A DNA stretch of 64,000 nt from CAWJJM01 sp963843275 (GTDB taxonomy: Bacteria; Acidobacteriota; Thermoanaerobaculia; Multivoradales; JBCCEF01), in NCBI GenBank assembly GCA_963843275.1, contig CAWJJM010000012.1, positions 1,426,001 to 1,490,000 of the forward strand, read 5' to 3'. Of this stretch, positions 42,189-49,845 are shown one piece after another; within the stretch, counting starts at the first letter, position 1; every line of letters begins with the position of its first letter. The notes below the pieces were generated by a model, which was not told where the DNA came from, searched no databases, and saw only the letters and a list, made by a program, of their open reading frames with translations. A program made the position numbers and the translations under genes.

Positions 42189-43574
42189 CGGAGGTGAGTC
42201 GCGCCCCCCGTCGCTCCCCGCGACGCCGCCACAGCGACGCCAGGCCTTCGGAGATCTCGACGGTGGCGAGCAGCAGCAGGCAGGTCACGAAGCCGTGCAG
42301 GACCAGCACCTGCAGGTCGGTCGCCAATCCGAGGACGAAGCCCGCGTACGAGCAGCGCGACCATCCGCAGGAGGAGCTTCGGCCCGCGCAGCATCCAGAC
42401 GTAGTAGGAGTTCATGGCAAAGCCGATGCCCGCGGCGGCGAGCGGGCCAAGCCAGTGGAAGTCGTACCACAGGCTGCCCCACACATCGAGGGAGACGTCG
42501 CCCTGCGGGCTCCCGAAGAGGAGCTCGTGGAGGCGGTTGGACAGGGTGACCGGCAGCCGGCCCGGGAGGATCTGACGGAGAGCCTCGACGCTGCCGCGTC
42601 CCCATTGCGGCGGCTGGTTCACCAGAAAGCGCTCGTAGACCTCGAGCCGTTGCTCGGAAGGGAGGACGAAGACCCGCTCGACCACCTGGTAGGGCGCCCA
42701 GAGCACCGGGACGTTCAACCTCTGCAGGCCGCGGCTTCCATCATCAAGGTGAGGACGCTCAGCCCGGCCAGTAGAAGCGTGGCGAGGATTCCGACCTGCC
42801 GCCGTGTGAAGCGTAGCGGCCGCATGTCGGCGCCATTCCGAGCAACAGGAGCGCGGCGCCGAAAAACGCCAGGTGGTACCGCTGCCCGGTGCCGATCGTT
42901 CCCAGAACCGTGCAGGCCGCGCCGACGGCGAGCCAGGCGCGCCGGCCGGGGGTCGGGCGAAGCCGGTGATGGAAGAACAGGACGAGGGTGATCAGCGGCA
43001 CCAGCACGTCCTTGAACTGCGAGACGTAGCCGAGTCCGAGGTAGGCGCCGGTGCTCGAGGTCGCCGCGGCCCGCAGCCGGGCGTAGGTGGCGATCATGGC
43101 CGCCCGGCCGCCAGCGAGAAAGCTCTCCAGAGCCTCGAGCGGCACGTAGGCGCCCAGCATCGTGAAGTAGGCGATGGTGACCAGGACGGAGAAGATGCCC
43201 AGGCCGAGGACGGCGACGCGAGCGGCGCCGCGCAAGTCGTCGCGCCAGGGCACCCGCGCGAGCGAGGCCAGATCCGACCTGTGGGCGAACCGGTGGGCCC
43301 AGCGGCTGGCGAACGTGCCGCCCACGAAGGCTGCGACCCCGGCGCCGATGAACAGAACGTACGGGCGGGAGCTGTCCGACGACGACGCCGCGGAGGCGGC
43401 ATAGGTGCCGAGCCCCATCACCAGGAACAGGGTCTCCGGCCCGACGATGGGCCAGCGCTCGGCGACCCACAGGAAGTGGGCGACCGCCAAGGCGAGCACC
43501 GCGACACCGACGAGGACGAGGCTCAAGCGAGCCCGCCGCGATGCCGCGGCCCCGGGGGCATGTCGGCCGGGCAA
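42181..43574 (-). CDS. Polytopic membrane protein, Wzy/O-antigen polymerase-like (frameshifted)
   Basis: About 460 residues with 10 or more hydrophobic helices: LSLVLVGVAVLALAVAHFLW, TLFLVMGLGTYAAS, YVLFIGAGVAAFVGGTF, VAVLGLGIFSVLVTIAYFTM, GYVSQFKDVLVPLITLVLFF, YHLAFFGAALLLLGM. After frame changes near 42820 and 42715 come VGILATLLLAGLSVLTLMME, YQVVERVFVLPSEQRLEVYE, WLGPLAAAGIGFAMNSYYVW, and a last helix ending WRRRGERRGARLTSGA. The profile of oligosaccharide-repeat polymerases (O-antigen polymerase/EpsG type) fits, but no signature motif proves it. The start is uncertain: TTG 43574 lies inside the upstream gene's last helix-free region, 31 bp after that gene's stop in minus order. It lies between the initiating transferase and heparinase-like 2. 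Confidence 0.65.
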
Positions 43575-43605
43575 CGACCCCCGGCAAATGACCGCGCTCT
43601 CCGTC

Positions 43606-44808
43606 TCAAGGGAACTGCCCGCCCGACCGCCGGCGCTCGAAGTCGATCCGCTCGATCCGGGCGAGCTCGTCGGCGGCGCGCGCCGCGGCCTCGATCCGGC
43701 GGCGTTGGCGGCGCGATAGCAGGCCCGCTCTCCGTGCCATGCCGAGATCGCGCACCAAGGCGATGGCGACCACCTCGACGACCACCAGCACGACGCCGAG
43801 GCTGGGGCTCTTGGTGAGGGCGACCGCCAGGGCCATGAGCGTGGAGAGGAGAACCAGCGCGTAGACCCACCGCACCGCGCCACGGCGGTTGGTGACCGCC
43901 GATTCGAGGAGGTGATGCAGGTGGTTGCGGTCGGCGTGGAACACCCGGAGGAACCGGCGGAAGACGGTCCCCTTCGGCCGCTCGAGGAAGCGCAGCATCA
44001 TGACCAGGAGGGTGTCGATCACCGGCACGCCGAGGGCGAGCAGCGGAACCATGATCGCCACCGCGGACGGGGACTTCAGGCCGGTCTGGACGCTGCACGC
44101 AGCGAGCAGGAACCCCAGCGCCAGCGACCCGGCATCGCCGAGGAAGATCCGCGCCGGCTCGCGGTTGTGCGGCAGGAATCCGAGGCAGGCGCCGAGGATG
44201 GCCGCGGCAAGAACCACGTTGAAGGGGCTGTCGACCAGCAATGCGAAGACCATGAAGCTGCCGGCGATGATGGCGACCACCCCGCTCGCCAGCCCGTCGA
44301 GACCGTCGATCAGGTTGATGGCGTTGGTCACTCCGACGATCCAGAGCATCGTGAGCGGGGCACTCCACAGCCCGAGGTCGAGCACCGCGCCGCCCGGCAG
44401 GCCGAGGATCTCGAAGCGCCAGGCGGTGCCGACGGTGACCAACAGGGAGGCCGCGACGACCTCGACCGAGAGCTTCTTCCACACCGAGACACCGCCGACG
44501 TCGTCGACCAGGCCCACCAGGAAGACGAGAACGACGCCGAGCGACAGTGTGACGAGGTCACGCCGACCCAACGGCGCCCCCCACTCGGTCCACTCGGCGA
44601 CCGCGACCGAGCCACCCCCGAGGATCAGGCCGGCGAGGACCCCGATGCCGCCGAGTCGCGCGATCTCTTCACGGTGGGTCTTGCGGCCGCCCGGGCGGTC
44701 GATGGCGCGCAGCGCGAAGGCCAGCTCCCTCACCAGCGGCACGATGAAATTGGAGACCAGCGCTGCCACCCCGGCCGTGAGGAGGGCGGTGAAGAGAATG
44801 CGGGTCAA
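43606..44808 (-). CDS. WecA/MraY-type undecaprenyl-phosphate sugar-1-phosphate transferase
   Basis: 400 residues, unbroken, about 11 membrane helices. It starts the lipid-linked glycan by moving a HexNAc-1-phosphate to undecaprenyl phosphate. Motifs: DRPGGRKTHREEIARLGGIG (first loop), LVFLVGLVDDVGG (DD motif), VTNAINLIDGLDGLASGVV (N-x-x-N-x-x-D-G-x-D-G), IFLGDAGSLALGF, and the His motif VFHADRNHLHHLLE that separates WecA-type from peptidoglycan MraY. A basic C-terminal tail follows (LSRRQRRRIEAAARAADEL). ATG at 44808. TAAGCT at 44882-44887 (complement) is a likely -10. It is the first gene of the group running to 40204. Confidence 0.93.
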   Translation of the reverse strand: MTRILFTALLTAGVAALVSNFIVPLVRELAFALRAIDRPGGRKTHREEIARLGGIGVLAGLILGGGSVAVAEWTEWGAPLGRRDLVTLSLGVVLVFLVGLVDDVGGVSVWKKLSVEVVAASLLVTVGTAWRFEILGLPGGAVLDLGLWSAPLTMLWIVGVTNAINLIDGLDGLASGVVAIIAGSFMVFALLVDSPFNVVLAAAILGACLGFLPHNREPARIFLGDAGSLALGFLLAACSVQTGLKSPSAVAIMVPLLALGVPVIDTLLVMMLRFLERPKGTVFRRFLRVFHADRNHLHHLLESAVTNRRGAVRWVYALVLLSTLMALAVALTKSPSLGVVLVVVEVVAIALVRDLGMARRAGLLSRRQRRRIEAAARAADELARIERIDFERRRSGGQFP

Positions 44809-44880
44809 GATGCAGGTCTCGGGGAGCCGCGGCCCCCAACGTCAAGCCGTTCTCCCGCGGGGCGATGAGCGAGGTCGTGG

Positions 44881-44887
44881 TAGCTTA
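44881..44887. promoter_or_regulatory. Divergent -10-like element between the initiating transferase and methyltransferase genes
   Basis: TAGCTTA reads TAAGCT on the minus strand, preceded by TGC (extended -10) and 74 bp before the transferase ATG. On the plus strand it reads TAGCTT, 75 bp before the methyltransferase GTG. It is the only AT-rich word in the 152-bp divergent spacer. Confidence 0.35.
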
Positions 44888-44960
44888 GCAGACCGCGATC
44901 GACGTCGCCGGCGGATCCGGGCGGTCCCGGGGCCGTCCGCCGCGCGGCCCACCTCACGAC

Positions 44961-45701
44961 GTGACACGCTCCGAACCTCTCGTCCGTCGCCTCGATCGCC
45001 GGCTCTATCCGACCTATCCCGATCGCTGGGACGACGCGCTCTTCCGCCGCCGGATGCTCGAGCGGATCCGGCCGCAGCACCGGATCCTCGACCTCGGGGC
45101 CGGCGCCGGCGTCGTCCCCGAGATGGACCTGCGCGGCCACGACCGCCGCGTGGTGGGGATCGATCCCGAGCTCCGCGTCGGGCGCAACCCTCTGCTCGAC
45201 GGTGCCGCGGTGGGGCGCGGCGACGAGCTCCCCTTCCGAGACGGCTGTTTCGACCTCGTCGTCGCCGACAACGTCCTCGAGCACCTGAAGGCTCCCGAAC
45301 GGGTCTTCCGGGAGGTGGCGCGGGTGCTAGCACCCGGCGGAGCCTTCCTCGCCAAGACCCCGAACCGGCATCACTACGTCACCGTGGCGGCGCGGCTGAC
45401 GCCGCACCCGTTCCACCGCTCTTTCAACCGCCGCCGGGGGCGGCCCTGCGAAGACACCTATCCCACGTACTACCGCGCCAACACGATCGGGCAGCTGCGC
45501 CGCCATGCCGTCGCCGCGGACCTGGTGGTCGAACGAATCGAGCGGATCGAGGGCCGGCCGGAGTACCTCCGCCCGTGGCCGCTGCTCTACCTGCTCGGGT
45601 GGCTCTACGAACGCTCCGTTCATCTCGTCCCGGGTGCTGCCGCGTTCCGGCTGCTGCTGGTCGCCGTCTTCAGCAAACCCGATCCCTCCGGCGGCAGGTG
45701 A
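44961..45701 (+). CDS. Class I SAM-dependent methyltransferase
   Basis: 246 residues, unbroken. The Rossmann-like methyltransferase shows motif I in HRILDLGAGAGVVPEMDLRG, the acidic motif II in VVGIDPELRVGRNP, and the UbiE/Type-11 middle DELPFRDGCFDLVVADNVLE, then FREVARVLAPGGAFLAKTPN. A C-terminal region with two hydrophobic stretches (PWPLLYLLGWLYER; FRLLLVAVFSKPD) is common in methyltransferases of polysaccharide loci. GTG start at 44961. The last 82 bp overlap the convergent O-antigen ligase gene. O- or N-methylation of a sugar is inferred from context. Confidence 0.85.
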   Translation: MTRSEPLVRRLDRRLYPTYPDRWDDALFRRRMLERIRPQHRILDLGAGAGVVPEMDLRGHDRRVVGIDPELRVGRNPLLDGAAVGRGDELPFRDGCFDLVVADNVLEHLKAPERVFREVARVLAPGGAFLAKTPNRHHYVTVAARLTPHPFHRSFNRRRGRPCEDTYPTYYRANTIGQLRRHAVAADLVVERIERIEGRPEYLRPWPLLYLLGWLYERSVHLVPGAAAFRLLLVAVFSKPDPSGGR

Positions 45702-47482
45702 GCCCGGGCGTTGCCGGCCTCTACCGCACCCTCCGCGAGCCTCCCTCCCTGCTCGGGCAGCAGGGCGCCCGCCACGGCTGCACCGATCCACAGCATCGGC
45801 AGCACCGCGGCGTGCCAGGCCGGGTAGTTCACGGTGAACACCAGAACCGTGAGTGCGTAGATCGCCGTCAGTGGCGCTCTTTCCGCCGCCGAAGCCGCCA
45901 CCCGCGGAATGGCGCGAGCCGCCGAGAGCGCCAGCGCCGCCACCAGCACGGCGCCGGCCAGTCCGAGGTCGAGCCACACCAGCAGCGGCAGGCTGTGGGG
46001 GTGCCCTCCGGGAAGACCGGCGTGGCTGACCTGTCCCGGCGTCCGCTCGGCCGGCGGCACCCCCAGCACCTCGCCGAGGGGCGTCTGCGCCGACGGTGAT
46101 CCGGCGCTCGCGCCCAGCCCCTGCCCGCGCCACGGGTGCTCCGCGACCAGGCGCCGTGCCACCTCCCACACGCCGCCCCGAACGGTGAGCTCGAGGTAGC
46201 GGGCCGAGAAGGGCTCGAGATCCGGAGGCAGCCGGTGCTGAAGCCACCACGGCACACCGGCGAGGAGCGGTGCCGCGAGCAGGAGCCCCACGGTGCCGGT
46301 GGCCACCGCGGAGCGGGTGGGTCGCGGCCACCGCCGCGCCACCAGCGCGACGACGAGACTCGCGCAGTATGCGACCACGGCGGTCTTCGATCCCGCGAAA
46401 CCCGCGGCTGCCAAGGTGACGGCGGCGATGACGACGGTGCGGGAACTGCGGCTACGCCGCTCGGAGCGCACCGTCGCCAGCGTCGCACACCAAGCGAGCA
46501 GCAGAAGCCAGTGGACGGAGAACTTGTTGGTCCACGGATGAGGCAGGATCCCGACGACGGCATCGAGACCGCCGGCCGCGACCACCACCGCCACCACGGT
46601 TGCCGCCCACACCGCGAACAGGGCGTCGGCGGCCGTTCCCGGTCGGCGAGCGCATCGGCCGCGGTGCGCGACGAGGACGAACGCGCCGAGCAGGCTACCC
46701 AGGGTCACCGTGACGAGCGTCCACCACGAGCCCCGTGCGCCCGGCAGGAGGGCGTCCAGCCAGCACCATGCGACGACCGCCGCCCACCAGGCGAAGACAG
46801 CGCGAGGACGGAACCGCTGGAACCTCCCGCCCGACGCCGGGACGGAGACGAGACCGAGCAGCCCGAGGAAGGGGAGCGACCTGCCGGCCGTCAGCTCCGC
46901 CTGGAGCGCGAAGAGGGTGAAGACGACGACGGCGGCGAGCGTCCACGCTGCGCCCCGCTGCGACCCGGGCGGCGCGGAAAACGACCGCCAGACCTCGCCG
47001 CGCCACAGGGCGAGGGCGACGAGCGGCACGATCACCCAGAGCAGGACCACCGCTGTCCGGGCCGGGACCTGCGGCCGCAGAGAGTAGAGGACCCGGTAGT
47101 GGTGCCGCGGCGAGCGCGGCGAGTCCGCCCTTCCCGTGTGCACCACGATCAGCGTCGCCCGATCACCTCCCTCCGGGTTGTCGTACCGCGACTCGGACCA
47201 GCCCACCCTCTGCCAATAGAGGAGCTTCTCCCTGCTGGTGGGCGGCCCGAGGTCGACGCCTCGATCCTCGACGGCCCCGATCTCCACGGTGCCGGCCAGG
47301 CTGATCACGCCGACCCAGGGCTGGGGCTCCCGGATGTCCGCCGGCCGTACGCCGACGCGGACGTCGCCCCGCCGCCAGCCCGCCGTTGACGCCGTGCAGA
47401 CCGCCGTGCAGAGCACGATCAGCAGCAATCCGGCGCGGCGCGACGCCCCTTCCGCCGCGGGCTTGCCGCCACCGGTCGACAT
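45620..47482 (-). CDS. O-antigen ligase-like membrane protein
   Basis: 620 residues, unbroken. A signal-anchor-like N-terminus (RAGLLLIVLCTAVCTAS) is followed by an extracytoplasmic domain of about 130 residues (PWVGVISLAGTVEIGAVEDR). Then come about 11 membrane helices, a large periplasmic loop with LELTVRGGVWEVARRLVAEH, PWRGQGLGASAG, and the Wzy_C/WaaL-type motif GHPHSLPLLVWLDLGLAGAV. Such proteins join undecaprenyl-linked glycan to lipid A-core or another acceptor, or polymerise it. The N-terminal soluble insertion is unusual. The end overlaps the methyltransferase gene by 82 bp, tail to tail. The true stop could be earlier if a frame change is hidden near 45.7 kb. Confidence 0.8.
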   Translation of the reverse strand: MSTGGGKPAAEGASRRAGLLLIVLCTAVCTASTAGWRRGDVRVGVRPADIREPQPWVGVISLAGTVEIGAVEDRGVDLGPPTSREKLLYWQRVGWSESRYDNPEGGDRATLIVVHTGRADSPRSPRHHYRVLYSLRPQVPARTAVVLLWVIVPLVALALWRGEVWRSFSAPPGSQRGAAWTLAAVVVFTLFALQAELTAGRSLPFLGLLGLVSVPASGGRFQRFRPRAVFAWWAAVVAWCWLDALLPGARGSWWTLVTVTLGSLLGAFVLVAHRGRCARRPGTAADALFAVWAATVVAVVVAAGGLDAVVGILPHPWTNKFSVHWLLLLAWCATLATVRSERRSRSSRTVVIAAVTLAAAGFAGSKTAVVAYCASLVVALVARRWPRPTRSAVATGTVGLLLAAPLLAGVPWWLQHRLPPDLEPFSARYLELTVRGGVWEVARRLVAEHPWRGQGLGASAGSPSAQTPLGEVLGVPPAERTPGQVSHAGLPGGHPHSLPLLVWLDLGLAGAVLVAALALSAARAIPRVAASAAERAPLTAIYALTVLVFTVNYPAWHAAVLPMLWIGAAVAGALLPEQGGRLAEGAVEAGNARAHLPPEGSGLLKTATSSSRNAAAPGTR

Positions 47483-47510
47483 CGTCCCATCATACTGTCC
47501 CGGTAGAGGC

Positions 47511-47516
47511 TAAACT
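47511..47516 (+). promoter_or_regulatory. Probable -10 (TAAACT) close to the sulfotransferase start
   Basis: GGCTAAACT lies in the 42-bp divergent gap, ending 8 bp before the ATG at 47525. That leaves almost no room for a leader. No Shine-Dalgarno sequence is seen, so the transcript may be leaderless. Confidence 0.35.
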
Positions 47517-47524
47517 GCGCTCCG

Positions 47525-48445
47525 ATGGCTCGCGCGATCTGCGTCCTCGGCATGCATCGCAGCGGAACCTCGCTGCTGGCCCGCCTGCTCCACGGGCTCG
47601 GGGTGGACTTCGGCGTCGAACGGGATCACCTGGCGCCGAACTTCGCCAATCCCGACGGATACTTCGAGCTCGAGGTGATCGTGCAGGTGCACGACGCGAT
47701 CCTGCAACGCTTCGCGCGCCGCTGGGATACCGCCTTCCCGCTGCCCGCGGGCTGGAACCACGAACCCGGCCTCGAGCAGCTGCGCCCCCGACTCGAGTCG
47801 GTCGTTCGGGCGACCTTCGGAGATGCCGAGACGTTCGGCTGGAAGGATCCCCGTACCTGTCTCACCCTTGCCCTCTGGAAGGAGCTCCTCGACGAGCTCG
47901 GCATCCCCGTCCACTTCGTTCTCATCTTCCGCAACCCGCTGGACGTGGCTCTCTCGCTGGCGCGCCGCAACGGCTTCGAGCCGCGAGAGGCACTCGGGAT
48001 CTGGTACGCGTACAACCTGGAGATTCTGACCGAGACGGCCGGCCGACCGCGCAGCGCCCTGGCCTACGAGGACCTCCTCGATCACCCGGCGGGTGAGCTG
48101 GCGCGGATCGCCTCGGAACTGGGGCTGCGCGACGATGTTCCGGAGCTCGAGACGCTGGTCGACGGCAGCCGCTGCCACTCGCGCTCGACACCCGACGAGG
48201 TGTCGCGCCGATCGCCCTCGCCGGTGTCCGATCTCTACGCGGCGATCGAAGTGGCGCTCGTCCGACGCGGCTCCTGGGCGGACCTCGAGGCAGAGGCCCG
48301 CGGCCGACGGAACGAGCTGCGCCGGTGGGCCGAGCTCCTCGGACACGACGCACGCGCCGCGTGGCACGAGGTCGGGCGCCTCCGGGAGGTCCTCGAGGGT
48401 ACCTCCTGGGGCCATCTCGACCCGTGGTTCACGACCGGTCTCTGA
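47525..48445 (+). CDS. Sulfotransferase-family protein
   Basis: 306 residues, unbroken. PAPS-binding marks: the 5'-phosphosulfate loop ICVLGMHRSGTSLLARLLHG at the N-terminus and the 3'-phosphate site FVLIFRNPLDVALSLARR. Between them are FANPDGYFELEVIVQVHDAI and FGWKDPRTCLTLALWKEL, then the C-terminal LAYEDLLDHPAGELARIASE. This resembles bacterial glycan-sulfating enzymes related to the sulfotransferase-3 group. At the edge of an EPS locus it may add sulfate to the glycan (inference). It is divergent from the O-antigen ligase. The stop is followed within about 6 bp by an IS481 remnant. Confidence 0.87.
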   Translation: MARAICVLGMHRSGTSLLARLLHGLGVDFGVERDHLAPNFANPDGYFELEVIVQVHDAILQRFARRWDTAFPLPAGWNHEPGLEQLRPRLESVVRATFGDAETFGWKDPRTCLTLALWKELLDELGIPVHFVLIFRNPLDVALSLARRNGFEPREALGIWYAYNLEILTETAGRPRSALAYEDLLDHPAGELARIASELGLRDDVPELETLVDGSRCHSRSTPDEVSRRSPSPVSDLYAAIEVALVRRGSWADLEAEARGRRNELRRWAELLGHDARAAWHEVGRLREVLEGTSWGHLDPWFTTGL

Positions 48446-48450
48446 GACGA

Positions 48451-48752
48451 TCCCGCCTGCCGGTGGTGAGGACAACTCTGCGGCCGCCGCGACCGGGCCT
48501 TCAGCCCATCGACCCCCTCCTCCGTGTAGCGGCCGGCCCATTTGTAGCCCGTCTTGCGACGGATGCCGTACTCACGGCACAGCTCCGCCATCGTGTAGCG
48601 ACAGCTCGAGAAGGCCGCGATGAAGCGCAGGCGTTGGTCCACGGGTGTCGTCTCCTTCCACGGCATCGACCACCTCCTTCGGTGCCCGATGCTCTCTGAC
48701 CAGACTGTTACCCATGTCCCCGGTCCGTTCCGTTACCCATCTCCCCGGTCCG
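48451..48752 (-). mobile_element. IS481-family insertion remnant: transposase N-terminus plus terminal repeats
   Basis: The minus-strand ATG at 48666 gives MPWKETTPVDQRLRFIAAF, YTMAELCREYGIRRKTGYKW and EGVDGLKARSRRPQSCPHH. This is the helix-turn-helix N-terminus of IS481 transposases. It is cut off after about 72 residues at the sulfotransferase 3' end. Upstream of the ATG two 22-bp words, TGTTACCCATGTCCCCGGTC.. at 48706-48727 and CGTTACCCATCTCCCCGGTC.. at 48731-48752, form the end region of the element. The DDE core is absent, so it is dead. Confidence 0.8.
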
Positions 48753-48892
48753 AACGCCTGGGAACGCCGCCCCCACGGCCCCCACCACCCCCCCCGCCGC
48801 CCCCCCATCCCGCCCGGGCCCCGCCCTGTGCTAGAACAACAAGCGGCCGCCGCCACCGCGCGCCACCCCGTTCACCCACACCCCGAGGCCCC

Positions 48893-49789
48893 ATGCCCTA
48901 CCTCCCGACCAACTACGGCCTCCTCGAAGCCCCCGACGCCGACTACGAGCACGCCCGCGTCGCCGTACTGCCGGTCCCCTTCGAGCGCACCGTCTCCTAC
49001 GGCCACGGCACCGCCGGCGGCCCGGCGGCCATCCTCCGTGCCTCGCAGAACATGGAGCTGTACGACGAAGAGCTGGGCAGCGAGCCCTACCGTCTGGGGA
49101 TCGCCACCCTGCCGCCCTTCCTCCCCGACGGCCACGCCATGGACGAGGCCCTCGGCGACCTGGAGCAGGAGGCCGCCCGCCACCTCGAGGCCGGCAAGTT
49201 CCTGGTCACCCTGGGCGGCGAGCACAGCCTGACCATCGCGCCGGTGCGCGCCGCCCGGCGGCGCGCCGAGGCACGGGGGGAGGGCATCGGGGTGGTGCAG
49301 TTCGACGCCCACGCCGACCTGCGCGCCGAGTACGAGGGCACCCCCTACAGCCACGCCAGCGTCATGCACCGGGTGCTCGACGAGGGGCTGCCCACCCTGG
49401 CCGTCGGCCTGCGCTCGCTGTCGACCCCCGAGGCCGCGCTCATCCGCGAGCGGGAGCTGCCGGTGGTGTGGGGCTGGGAGCTCGAGCGGGCCGAGACATC
49501 GCGTCGTTTCACGAAGCTGCTCGCGACCCTGCCCGAGACCGTCTACCTGACCTTCGACATCGACTACTTCGACCCCTCGCTGGTGCCGGCCACCGGCACG
49601 CCGGAGCCCGGCGGCGGCCGCTGGTGGCCGACCCTCGAGCTGCTGCGCCTGCTGTTCCGTCACAAGCGGGTGGCGGCGATGGACGTGGTGGAGCTGTCGC
49701 CTCTGGGCGACGTCCCCGCCAGCGACTTCGTGGCCGCCCGGCTGATCTACAAGTGCCTGTCCTACCTGCAGGCGGCCGCCGCACCGTGA
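48893..49789 (+). CDS. speB: Agmatinase/ureohydrolase-family protein
   Basis: 298 residues, unbroken. Mn-dependent ureohydrolase fold. Motifs: ARVAVLPVPFERTVSYGHGT, GPAAILRASQNMELYDEELG, the first metal ligand in VTLGGEHSLTIAPV, GVVQFDAHADLRAEYEGTPY with D-x-H-x-D, SHASVMHR, the second aspartate pair in VYLTFDIDYFDPSLVPATGT, and PEPGG. Agmatinase (agmatine to putrescine and urea) is the closest named function, but guanidino-substrate choice cannot be read from sequence. The ATG at 48893 directly precedes the family N-terminus. TAGAAC at 48832-48837, preceded by TGC, could be the -10. The 3' neighbour is the S9 peptidase 56 bp away. Confidence 0.87.
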   Translation: MPYLPTNYGLLEAPDADYEHARVAVLPVPFERTVSYGHGTAGGPAAILRASQNMELYDEELGSEPYRLGIATLPPFLPDGHAMDEALGDLEQEAARHLEAGKFLVTLGGEHSLTIAPVRAARRRAEARGEGIGVVQFDAHADLRAEYEGTPYSHASVMHRVLDEGLPTLAVGLRSLSTPEAALIRERELPVVWGWELERAETSRRFTKLLATLPETVYLTFDIDYFDPSLVPATGTPEPGGGRWWPTLELLRLLFRHKRVAAMDVVELSPLGDVPASDFVAARLIYKCLSYLQAAAAP

Positions 49790-49845
49790 GCGGCGTCGCC
49801 CCTTGCGTCCCGGAACCCACCGAGAACCCGATCCACGGAGACGCC

